A DNA stretch of 64,000 bases from Bufo bufo (taxonomy: Eukaryota; Chordata; Amphibia; Anura; Bufonidae): contig NC_053389.1 in NCBI RefSeq assembly GCF_905171765.1, positions 217,316,624 through 217,380,623 of the forward strand, read 5' to 3'. The notes below the pieces were generated by a model. That model was not told the DNA's origin. It saw nothing but the letters and a program-made list of their open reading frames with translations, and ran no database searches. The translations under genes and the position numbers were made by a program. Below, one piece after another: positions 1-9,900 of the stretch. Numbering within the stretch: the first letter of the stretch is position 1; each line of letters begins with the position of its first letter.

Positions 1-2310
1 TCGCCGAGGCTGGGGTATATGGTCCAGGATCCAGCACCTCAAATCACATTCTTTGTGTGTGGCCTCAGCAAAATGTTTAGACACTGGCAAATCCAGCCGT
101 TTTTTACGTATGCTGAGGCGGTGATTATTGAGGCGAGTCTTCAATTCAGTTGTTGTCTCGCCCACATAAAGCAAATTACATGGGCAAGACAACACATAGA
201 TGACATGATTAGAATCACAGGTCAAGTGAAATGAAATGTTGTAGGACACTCCGGTATTGGGGTGTACAAAAGACCTTCCCTTGCGAATATATCTGCAATT
301 AACACAGTTCAGGCAAGGAAAATAACCTAAGCCTGACTGAGTCAATTTAGTCTGTTTCAAGGATCCCTTAGGGCCAATGTCAGCCCTGACCAGCTGATCA
401 CGCAGATTACGGGATCGACGATACGATGACAGAGGTGGACATGAGAACTCCGGGATATCCTTGAAGCATGTACCCAATAGACCCCAATGCTTGTTAAGTA
501 TCTTATTTATTGTAGGACTGAGTTCAGTGTATACTGAAACGAACGGAATCCTGGCCTTATTCTGGACAGCACCCCGTTTTGTCAGTAGCTCAGTCTTATC
601 CAACTTGCGCACTCTGTCCATGTGTTCGTTCAATAATCGTTTGGGATAACCTCTATCCCGAAACTTCACAGCCATGGAATTCAGGGTTGCATCGAGTTTG
701 GACTCATCCGAGACCACACGTTTTACACGGAGAAATTGGGAGAAGGGCAACGACCGGATCATTCTACGAGGGTGGGAGCTGTTATAACACAAAAACGTGT
801 TGGTATCCGTAGGTTTTGTGTACAGCTCGGTGTGCAACACACCCTCATTGAACATCACTTGTGTATCTAAAAACTGGATCTCAGTTCGAGAATAAACGAG
901 GGTGAACTGTAAATCAGGATCATGGCTATTTAAAAAGCCATGAAAGTCGGCCAAGTCGGTTTCTGAGCCTGTCCATATGAGGAAGATGTCGTCGATGTAT
1001 CTCCACCACCTCAGCACATGGCTGAAGTGGTGGGACAGATAGACGACATCTTCCTCATAGCACCGCATAAAAATATTTGCATACGTGGGGGCCACGTGAG
1101 ACCCCATGGCCACACCACGTTCTTGCAAATAAAATACGTCCCTGAAGAGAAAGTAATTGTACTGTAGCACAATCCTCAACAGATCAATGATAAATTCAGA
1201 AGCATGAGGAATGTAGGCTGATGTCCTCAGCATTTTCTCCACAGCCCTGAGGCCCATTTCATGTACAATTGACGTGTATAGAGAAGTCACATCAAATGAT
1301 GCAAGTAACACTGATGACACCTGTGTTAAATCAACACTTTGCAATTTGGTCAAAAAATCTGATGTATCTTGTATGTAGGAGGATCCCCCTATAGAAAAAT
1401 CCCGCAGAACCTTGTCTAAGAATACAGCTATGCCGCTGAAGATAGTGTCGGAACCCGAGACGATGGGTCGTCCCGGGGGATCGATGAGGGTCTTGTGAAT
1501 CTTGGGCAGCACATAAATCACAGGAGTGACCGGATGTGCTACCTCAAGAAAATCACAAAGACCCCCATCGATAATACCTGCAGTCATAGCTTCCCTAAGA
1601 CATCGGCGGATGACATCCGCTATCATAAATTTGGGGTCAGAATCCAAAATCCTATATAGCTGTGGGTCACTCAGTTGTCGCATGATCTCATGTACATACT
1701 TGGTGGTGTCCATTACCACGACCGCACCCCCCTTGTCAGCCGGTTTGAGAGTGAGGGTGGGGTCGGATCTAAGGGACTCCAAGGCTTCAATCTCAGTGGT
1801 AGTCAGATTGGGGTATCTGAAGTCCCGGTTCCCCTGAGAGGAAGACCTGAGCTCAGAAATCCCCTGTCTGACAGCACTGATGTAAGCATCCACTGATGGC
1901 TCATTGATTACCGGTACAAAATTACTTTTTGAAAATAGGTTGAGAGAACCCAGGGTGAAATCACTCATCTGAGGTCTCGCAACCGTGCTCTTCTTATGGA
2001 ACCAAATTTTCAACTTGATGTGTCGAAAAAAAGAAAACAGATTAGATTCTATTTCAAACCAATTGACTGGTGCGCTGGGACAAAATGAAAATCCCTTGGA
2101 CAGGACACTCACTTGAGTTGCAGTCAGTTCCTTGGAGGATAAATTGACCACAGTCACTTCTTCCTCCCCGAGATCGACTTGGTTGCCATTGACCGGGTCT
2201 TGCTGCTGCGTACTCCGCCTGGCCCTCCTGTGTCCACGACCACCTCTCCTAATGCGTTGCCGTGTCTCTCCGGAATCTGTGGACCCTTCTCTAAAAAAGA
2301 CTGCTCCATA
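1..2310 (-). CDS. PLE reverse transcriptase with GIY-YIG endonuclease, open to window edge
   Basis: I translated this strand by hand from 2310 to 1 and met no stop: 770 codons open and running off the window. Landmarks in order are ADKGGAVVVM (1740-1711), YVLPKIHK (about 1513-1490), RT motif A ASFDVTSLYT (about 1302-1273), motif B GVAMGSHVAPTYANIF (about 1116-1066), and catalytic RYIDDIFLIW (about 1002-973). Next comes a Cys-rich linker CLNCVNC (near 315-295), and then the endonuclease signature VIY...YVG (204-160), a GIY-YIG variant as in PLEs. The frame opens after TAA (2313-2311) and its first in-frame ATG is only at 1968. An out-of-frame ATG at 2309 is followed by a T run (near 2297-2292) where a 1-nt length change would link the two frames, so the true start is uncertain. 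The intact frame suggests a young copy. Confidence 0.88.
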
Positions 2311-2340
2311 TTAGAGGATGTCTGGACTGTCTTTCTCCGT

Positions 2341-3080
2341 CTCCTGTTGTCACTCTTGCTGATATTGCAAAAAATCTTCTTTATTGTATATTTATCCCTT
2401 TGAGACTGGGAGCTGAATTATATATACTTTGCAGCATCTGTGTACCAATTTGAGGAGATCCCTCTCGGGCTGTATGGGAGCCTGGAATTCCCGGCGTTAT
2501 CCCTGCAGGTACTGCGGTTATCGTGGCTGCGGTGGATTTTCTGCCGGGGTGGGACATATAGGTACCCTGTCTTATGGGATGCCTTGTGCCCTTCTCAATC
2601 CCCCCATGCCCGGTTTTGCTCTTGGTTGGATGCGATTTGCATAGTAATTGTTTGAGGGCAGCTCTCCAGTCACAAAGATGGCGTCTTTAGCCTAATTTCT
2701 CTACTGAGCATGCGCATGGGATAACGCATTGTGTCCTGTTGGAATGACGCCTGAAGTGACGCGGGTGTGTCGGCCCACTGTATGACGCATAGCGCTTCCT
2801 GTCCGCTGAACATTCGGGATTGGTGCGGTGCCACGCCTGCGCAGAAAGACATCCACAACGCCGACTCTACGGCGCCGAATGAGCCTCCTTGCTGATGGGT
2901 ATGTCTTGCGATATCACTTCGTTGCTCCTCCCCCTCCTTACACTTATGTATAACAAATGTGGACACATCATTTGATCAGGTTTATGTACTTGATCCATAT
3001 TCATATATATTATGTACTTAGTACGCACTATTATGTTTTTTATGGAGATCAGTATTTGTGCACTATATGATACCAAGTGT
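2341..3080. other. PLE 5' region, no convincing ORF
   Basis: The stretch upstream of the Penelope ORF, GC-rich to about 2970 and then AT-rich. Short open frames on both strands show no recognisable domain. It is probably the 5' untranslated part of the element. Confidence 0.4.
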
Positions 3081-3184
3081 ATTCACTGTATATTATTGTT
3101 ATGTTTTGTTAAACACACCCACTGGGTTGTGATCACATGATCTGTATTTCCTATATAATCACTGTCATTGGAGTTGTATCTTTG

Positions 3185-3220
3185 CTTGAGGAAGGCTCGT
3201 GACCAGAGCCGAAACGTTGC
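3185..3220 (+). ncRNA. hammerhead-ribozyme-like motif in PLE terminal segment
   Basis: The order is TTGAGGAA, a 5-bp stem GGCTC (3194-3198), a 7-nt loop, GAGCC (3206-3210), then GAAAC (3211-3215). This mirrors the hammerhead order CUGANGA, stem II, GAAA. The first core base is T where C is expected, so this copy may be inactive. Penelope terminal repeats are known to carry minimal hammerheads. Stem I and the short stem III were not modelled. It reads on the + strand, opposite to the neighbouring minus-strand RT frame. Confidence 0.4.
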
Positions 3221-3287
3221 ACCACTGGGGTGAATAAAGGTTCACTTGCTTTTATTTATTTTGTTGGAGTGCCGCTCTTTTTTCCGG

Positions 3288-3320
<33 letters not shown>
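3288..3320. repeat. (TA)n microsatellite
   Basis: An uninterrupted alternating TA tract directly after the PLE end. It may be the insertion target or a slippage product. Confidence 0.95.
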
Positions 3321-3323
<3 letters not shown>

Positions 3324-3390
3324 TAAATACACATTTATTTTGTGCCATACATTTTTTACAATTACAAAAAAAAATATAAGCTATATAAAT

Positions 3391-3655
3391 TGAATCTCTA
3401 TTTCTGAAGGGATTCCAACTCCCAAGCTTGTACATTAGAGGCAAGGATGTTAACCACTACACTATACAGCTACATGTTAACCTGCACAGAAATATAAAAT
3501 AAGTCTTCCGCTGAATAGGAATACTCACTAAATCAGAAACTACTATGAGGTTTACACAGTTTAGCATTCAGCTTTATAGCTGAGTGAATAAGATCCTTGC
3601 CTCTAATGTACAAAGGGTTGTGAGTTCAAATCCCAGCAGAAACTTTTCAGAAATT
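3391..3655. repeat. inverted pair of tRNA-like sequences
   Basis: The left arm (3391-3474) read on the minus strand and the right arm (3571-3655) read on the plus strand share CCTTGCCTCTAATGTACAA. Each is followed by a B-box-like stretch (GAGTTGGAATCCC on the left, GAGTTCAAATCCC on the right). The left arm also has TAGTGTAGTGGTTAA, which resembles a tRNA A box. The arrangement could be two SINE heads or a MITE with tRNA-like ends. A functional tRNA is unlikely because the arms do not form a clean cloverleaf by eye. Confidence 0.45.
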
Positions 3656-3659
3656 AGAT

Positions 3660-3890
3660 TTAAATACACTGGGGTGTCCCCAAGCACTGACTCAATATAT
3701 GGATATAGCTATATATGGAGTCAGAGCAGGGACTCCTAAGCCGAACTAGAGTGCTGACACTCTCCCACTTTAGAGCAGGGGGTGCCTGGGGTTCTCCCAT
3801 TGACTTCCATTGTGCTCGGTAGAACACCTGAGCATTGCGAAGTATTGTACCCGAGCACTTTGGTGCTTGCTCAACACTAGTATTTATTAT
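3660..3890. repeat. dispersed repeat, copy 1 of 3
   Basis: Contains a self-complementary stretch around TATATGGATATAGCTATATATGG and ends in a GAGCA-rich segment before CAACACTAG. A close partial copy lies at 7288-7395. A related third copy lies at 59180-59350 and shares the CTCCCATTGACTTYCATTG segment. Confidence 0.65.
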
Positions 3891-3979
3891 TTTTATGTAC
3901 AACATTAGATTATTATGTGATATTTTAACTATATTATGTTATCCTCATGTAGTATCCCATTCCAGTTTTGTATGTCCAT

Positions 3980-4401
3980 TAGAGATGAGTGATTCGCTAA
4001 AAACTTCGTTCTTATACTGTATGGATCCTGCTCTGTACAGTATTAGAATGTATTGGTTCCGATGAGCCAAATTTATTACTTCGCAAAGCCGCGCGAGACT
4101 TTGTGTAATAACTTTGGAAATTAATTATCACTGTAAAAAACCTTGGTACCGAACTCGAGTTTGATTCCAGGGTACCACTTAGAACCGAACGCAAGTTCGG
4201 TACCAAGGTTTTTTACAGTAATAATTAACTTCCAAAGTTATTACACGAAGTTTTGCATGACTTCCCGAAGTTATAACTTTGGCTTATTGAAGCCAATACA
4301 TTTTAATACTGTACAGAGTGGGATCTCCATAAAGTATAAGAACGAACTTTTTTGTGAATCGACTTCGGATGTACCATCCAAAGTCAATTCGCTCATCCCT
4401 A
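3980..4401. mobile_element. hAT-type MITE with 8-bp TSD
   Basis: Inverted ends TAGAGATGAGTGATTCG and CGCTCATCCCTA are flanked by the 8-bp direct repeat ATGTCCAT (3972-3979 and 4402-4409). The interior is largely palindromic (GGTACCGAACTCGAG-type arms around 4150-4210). There is no ORF. The 8-bp TSD and TAGRGATG ends point to the hAT superfamily. The copy at 11648-11959 has the same ends. Confidence 0.85.
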
Positions 4402-4535
4402 ATGTCCATCAAAATCACAGTAAAGGGAGCCTGTCTCCGGGAAATTCTATGATAAACCAGGAACAATGCCTTGTAGGGGTAGCTTAGCTGAATATAATGA
4501 TACCTTGTAGTAATGCTTCATTCTGGAGAAAAACT

Positions 4536-4716
4536 ATGGGGTAGATTTATCAAACTGGTGTAAAGTAGAACTGGCTTAGTTGCCCATAGCAGCCAATCAG
4601 ATTTAACCTTTCATTTCCCGAAGGAGCTGGGAAAAATGAAAGGTGGAATCTGATTGGTTGCTATGAGCCTCTAAGCCAGTTTTCCATTACACCAGTTCTG
4701 ATAAAACTTCTCCTAT
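4536..4716. mobile_element. short palindromic MITE
   Basis: The arms GTAGATTTATCAAACTGGTG and, inverted, CACCAGTTCTGATAAAACT enclose a second inverted pair around CCAATCAGATT/AATCTGATTGG. It is non-coding. CTATG on both sides could be the TSD, so the exact ends are uncertain. Confidence 0.6.
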
Positions 4717-4869
4717 GTATTTTCAATCAACACTTGCTCCTCCTGCTTCCTATGTTAGCCCAGGGCCAGGCAACATGACCATGCAGGAATCTGACACTGT
4801 CAATCAAGAAGATGGGGACGGGGCTGGCAGAGGAAGCAGGAGAAGCAAGGGTACACAGAGCATCTTGGG

Positions 4870-5056
4870 CCCATCATGTAACATGATAACATAGTCTCAT
4901 ATACAGTAATATAGCAACACAGAAATCTAGAAGAATAATGGACCAAAACGCACACATAGTCCATCTAGTTTCCCTTTATATTATTCCTTTTTATTCCATT
5001 TTAGGATAGATATATGCTGGAAGTTCAGTAACATAATATTTTCTGACATAGTAACA
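4870..5056. repeat. ACATAGTA-type low-complexity repeat
   Basis: Degenerate repeats of ACATAGTAACATA, resumed at about 6058-6130 on the other side of a Tc1-like element. The Tc1 copy therefore seems to have inserted into this tract. Confidence 0.55.
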
Positions 5057-5057
5057 T

Positions 5058-6052
5058 AAAGTGCCCTGAAAAAGTATTGATACCCCTTGAACTTTTCCAC
5101 TTTTTAAACGTTACACCGTATTAAATTACATTTTATTTTATTGGGATAGACCAAGACAAAGTAGCAAGTATGTGTGAAGTGAAAAGAAAGTAATACATGG
5201 TTTCCAAAATACTTAATAAATAAAAATCTGGAAATGTGGCCTGAATTTGTATTCAGCCCCCGTACTCTGATACCCCTAAATAAAATCCAGTGTGACCAAC
5301 CTCTTTCAGAAGTCACCTAATTAGTTCATAGAGTCCACCTGTGTGTAATTTATTCTCAATATAACTACAGCTGTTCTGTGAAGGCCTCAGAGGTTTGTTA
5401 GAGAACATTGGTGATCAAACAGCATCATAAAAACCAAGGAACATGCCGAGGAGGGCTATGGCACAACTGCAAACCTACCAATACATGGTTGTCCACCTAA
5501 ACTGACAGCCCAGGCAAAGAGAGCATTAATTAGTCTCTATTTTGGGACAAATCGATTCATGTCCGAACTGAATTTTTCGAAAAATTCGACGAATTTCAAA
5601 TTAAACAAATCTTGTCTTGTTCGCTCATCTCTAGTTTAGATCAAAGCATATTCATGTGTTAGAATGTCCCAGTCAAAGTCCAGACCTAAATCCCATTGAG
5701 AATCTGTAACAAGGCTTGAAAATTGCTGCTCACAGACACATCCAATCTGACTGACCTTGGGCTATTTTGCAAAGAATAATTTCATTTTGCAAGGAAAAAA
5801 TTTCAGCCGCTAGATGAGCAAAGCTTGTAGAGACCTACCCCAAAAGACTTGCAGCGATAGGTGGTTTTACAAAGTATTGACTCAGAGGGACTGAATACAA
5901 ATGCACGCCGCACTTTCCAGATTTCTATTCATTAAAAATTATTAAAACCTTGTATCATTTTCTTTTCACTTAAAATCCCAATAAAATACATTTAAGCTTG
6001 TGGGTGTAATGTGAAAATTTTTTGAAAAGTTGAATACTTTTTTAAGGCACTG
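5058..6052 (+). mobile_element. decayed, internally deleted Tc1/mariner element
   Basis: Ends AGTGCCCTGAAAAAGTATTGA and (inverted) AATACTTTTTTAAGGCACTGTA are Tc1-like TIRs near TA. Interior pieces still resemble Tc1 transposase: a mid segment at 5440-5540 and the region at 5640-5800, where CCCAGTCAAAGTCCAGACCTAAATCCC continues into CATTGAGAATCTG, the codons around the catalytic E. No open frame survives. At about 1 kb it is shorter than a full Tc1 (1.3-1.6 kb). A hAT-like fragment (about 5555-5640, ending TTCGCTCATCTCTAG) sits inside it. Confidence 0.7.
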
Positions 6053-6321
6053 TACATGGTAACATAGTAGTGTAATATAGTAACATATTATGATGCATGA
6101 TAACATACTGACACACATAGTAGCATTTCTAGTTACAGTATATCGTTTATAAGGCTAAAATACGGCAAAAGCCTGAAAAAAAAGGCAGAAGCCCACCCAT
6201 TTCCATAAGGCAGAAGCTAATTGTCCTAATATTAGAGGACCAATTCCTTCAGAATAAACTTCAGGATGTCCAGTGAGGTTGATGATGTTACTTCTCGATC
6301 TCAGGGTGTGAACAGCAAGGC

Positions 6322-6684
6322 CCATGGGTGTTTTCACGTTGCCATATAGCCTGTTCATGGACATCTGCAAACCATACAAACAACTGAATTGTAATATACA
6401 TGGGCTGTCCAAGAAAACCTTTCAGCTCCACAGTCTGTGGTTGGCTGATCGTCTAGTCATGTTTCAAGGCTATTTAATGAGTTGGACATTGACATACAGT
6501 ATAGGATAGCAATGGGGGTAGTTTTCTTCCTTCTGGAGAAGAACTAGTTTTCATACTTTTTTCAAGGAAGCATTGCCTGTAACACACCTTACACTGACTG
6601 GGAGAACCACAAGGAGAACCAGTACCTTCTAAGAATAGCTCCACAGTCACTACAAGACCCCAATAGAGCCTCTTTATTAGCCTT
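6322..6684. repeat. direct duplication flanking ptpro exon, copy A
   Basis: About 360 bp nearly identical to 6942-7295, in the same orientation. Both start CCATGGGTGTTTTCAC and end near CCTCTTTATTAGCC. Copy A has a small extra segment (TAACACACC near 6580) missing from copy B. The two copies bracket the ptpro exon at 6740-6901. Confidence 0.9.
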
Positions 6685-6739
6685 GGATCACACAATCAAC
6701 TCAATGTGCCTTCAGTTATTTCTATTTTCCTTCATATAG

Positions 6740-6901
6740 AAAATACAACAGAAGTTTCTACAGTTGATGAGAGCACCCATGAATTTGCAACAGAACTAAA
6801 GGAACCAGGAAAATACAAGTTAACAATAAGAACATTCAGCTCCTCTGGGTCTTGTCCGACTCGAGAAAGTGATGCCTCCAAAGCCGTGAGTTTTTATATC
6901 A
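6740..6901 (+). CDS. ptpro: ptpro visible exon 1 (FNIII segment)
   Basis: 162 bp, acceptor TTCATATAG, donor A/GTAAGT, phase 1 in and phase 1 out. It encodes an FNIII segment including [15 protein letters not shown] and FSSSGSC, matching PTPRO, and has an NTT glycosylation sequon. It is bracketed by the 360-bp direct duplication. The exon itself is not duplicated. Confidence 0.93.
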
Positions 6902-9900
6902 GTAAGTGATCTGCTGTTCCTTGTACAATTACTGAACATTTACCCATGGGTGTTTTCACTTTGCTATATAGCCTGTTCATGGACATCTGCAGACCATACA
7001 AACAGCTGAATTGTAATATTCATGGGCTGTCCAAGAAAACCTTTCAGCTCCACAGTCTGTGGTTGGCTAATCTTCTAGTCATGTTTCAAGGCTATTTAAT
7101 GGGTTGGACATTGACATACAGTATAGGATAGCAATGGGGGCAGTTTTCTTCCTTCTGGAGAATAACTAGTTTTCATACTTTTTTCAAGGAAGCATTGCCT
7201 TACACTGACTGGGAGAACCACAAGGAGAACCGGTACCTTCTAAGAATAGCTCCATAGTCACTACAAGACCCCAATAGAGCCTCTTTATTAGCCTTTAGAT
7301 TTAAATACGCTGGGGTGTCCCCAAGCACTGACTCCATATATGGATATAGCTATATATGGAGTCAGAGCAGGGAGTCCTAAGCCGAACTATAGACCCTGTG
7401 TCACACTTGGATTTTAGAGGTGACGGGACACTGGGTTCAGTTGAGTCTCCCACTGAAGACTCAACAGAACCTGAAATGTAAAAAGTGAAAATGCTGAATA
7501 GTAAGTAGTGATACCTAGTGGAATAAGGTTAGCTTTACAACATACTATTGAAATCACATAAACAGGTAAATGGGGGCCTACCCCTATGTACAAGAGATAA
7601 TGTTAAGAACATACTGTATACAGATGAAATATATAATGATGCTGATAAGTGATATGTCTATGGGTCAGATACTGATATGATGATGCTGATACATGATGTG
7701 TCTATAGGACAGATACTGATATGATGACGCTGTTAAGTGATGTTTCTGTAGGTCAGATACTGATGAGATGAAGCTGATACATGATGTGCCTATAGGGTAG
7801 ATATTGATATGATGAAGCTGATAATTGATGCGTCTATGGGTCATATACTAATATTATGACGCTGATACATGATGCGTCTATAGGTCTGATATTGATTTGA
7901 TGACACTGATAAGTTATGTGTCTATAGGTCAGATACTGAAATGATGACACTGATAAGTTATGTGTCTATAGGTCAGATACTGATATGATGATGCTGAAAA
8001 GTGATGTGCCTACAGGTTAGAGAGACGCTGATAAGTAATCTGTGTCTAGGTTTAAGACTACAAACTGGGCCACAACAATTAGTTATAGGGTTAGATTTAA
8101 GACTCCCATATACATTAAACTGTTGTCAGCCAAATCCAACCTTGTTGGTGGGACAGGCTGACAATCTAATCAATATGGGGAGCTCCCGAATCTCTCACAA
8201 CACTTGACCCTTTAGTTCTCCCGGGAGATAAGTTATAGCCAGTCGTGTCTGGCAGAGGCTTTCTCCTTTCTCCCCATTGAAAATAAATACAAGCGCACCC
8301 AAATATGGAGGAGGGATTGTGTTAAGAGCATCGGCGATGCAGAGGTATGTATTCCTTATAATACATAATTAGGGTTAACCAATTTTTGGTGCATTTTTGG
8401 ATTTTCTTCCTAAAGATGTGTTACCGTAATAGGTCCTGAAGGGAAATGGTTTGAAGAGCTGACAGAGCGACCAGTGAATGTAATGGTGAATGCCCTCAAC
8501 TCTACAGCCGCGCAGGTTTTGTGGACATCATCCGTGACAAGCAGCAATGCATTTATTGTGTCTGTGAAATCCCTAACTTGTCAGAAACAAAAGGCGAGTC
8601 AGCGACTGGAGAAGAACTATTGTGAAGAGGTGACGTGTACGGATGTTATATCTGAGAATCCTGTCTATATACATTCTACCCATCCCTAGAGAAAACCATA
8701 CTGAGTTTCAGGAGTCCAAAATCAGAAATGAAGCATTAACAGAGAATAACTATAATGGAGAGATTTGTACAGATTTTGTATTTTATCCCCATTGCTAGTT
8801 TTATTTTACAAACACTGATGCAAGTTACGGTATGGCCATAGGTATTAGAACCTAACTGTATTGGGTGGTCTGGGACTTGCGGCTGGAATATGGAAGTTCA
8901 AATGCCGCCACATTGCGACAATGTAAATGAGGCCATACTCTGACTAAAAATATTACAGGCGTTTTCCAGAAGTTCAGTAGTGAGGGCCTATCCTCAGGAT
9001 AGGTCATCAATATCTGATCAGTGGCGTCTGGTATCCGGCATCTACGCCAATCAGCTGTTTGAAGAGGCCATGGTGCTGTGGCCTCCCGACAGCATACCAA
9101 GTGCAGCGCTTTACACTGTGTAGTGGTTGTGCTTGGTACTGCAGCCCAGGCCATGTGACCAATGAACGCAATTTCGCTGGCCTATGAAGAGGCCACAGTG
9201 TTCACCAGAGCACTGCAGCCTCTTAAAGCAACTGATCAGCAGGAGTGCTGGGAGTCGGACCCCCACAGATCAGTTATTGATGACCTATCCTGAGGATCAA
9301 TAATGAACTCCCAGAAAACCCCTTTAAATGTTGAGCACAGAGGCTGCATGCACAGTATAGGGATGATTCAAACACCTGAGCTTATTACTGTACTACAACA
9401 CACAGCTCCACAGACCACACAACATCCCACAAAATCTGTTCATTCACTGCCTCTAATACTCTGTGCTGCTGGGAACCTGGCTCAGATAATTAGACTGATA
9501 ACAAGTATTACACCACTATATTACAGCGACTGTAAACACAGTCACAATGAACTAGACTGAGGAACCTTTTACATAGACAGATTTTATCAGATGTTGAAAG
9601 TGAGACATTTTACTATTTCTTAAAAAAATAACTCATTTACAACATAATGGCAACGAAGCATCTCAGAAAAGTTAGGACATGGGCAGCAAAAGAGTAAGTG
9701 GTGCTAATAAAAAACATCTGGAAGAGCAATTTGCAACTAAGACACATGACTGGGCATAAAAAGAACATGATAGAGGGGTAGAGTCTCTCAGAAGCAAAAA
9801 TTGGCAGAGGTTCACCAATCTGTGATAAACTGCGTCTAAAAATTGTTTAACAATTTCAGAAAAATGTTCCTCAACATAAAATTCGGAAGACTTTAAATAT

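Larger units (their letters stand above)
1..3285 (-). mobile_element. Penelope-like retroelement, left part beyond window
   Basis: A minus-strand Penelope-like element (PLE). It holds a long RT/GIY-YIG ORF (2310 down to the window edge), a 5' region (about 2340-3080) without a convincing ORF, and a terminal-repeat-like segment (about 3080-3285) with a hammerhead-like GAAAC motif and the GAGTGCCGCTCTTTTTT string I associate with frog PLE ends. The 3' end and second terminal repeat lie left of the window. A TA-rich microsatellite abuts the right end. The boundaries are approximate, since no TSD can be tested with one end missing. Confidence 0.8.

Noticed and set aside
3391..3655. Functional tRNA genes
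   Set aside because: B-box-like stretches are present but no proper acceptor stem or anticodon arm could be paired by eye.
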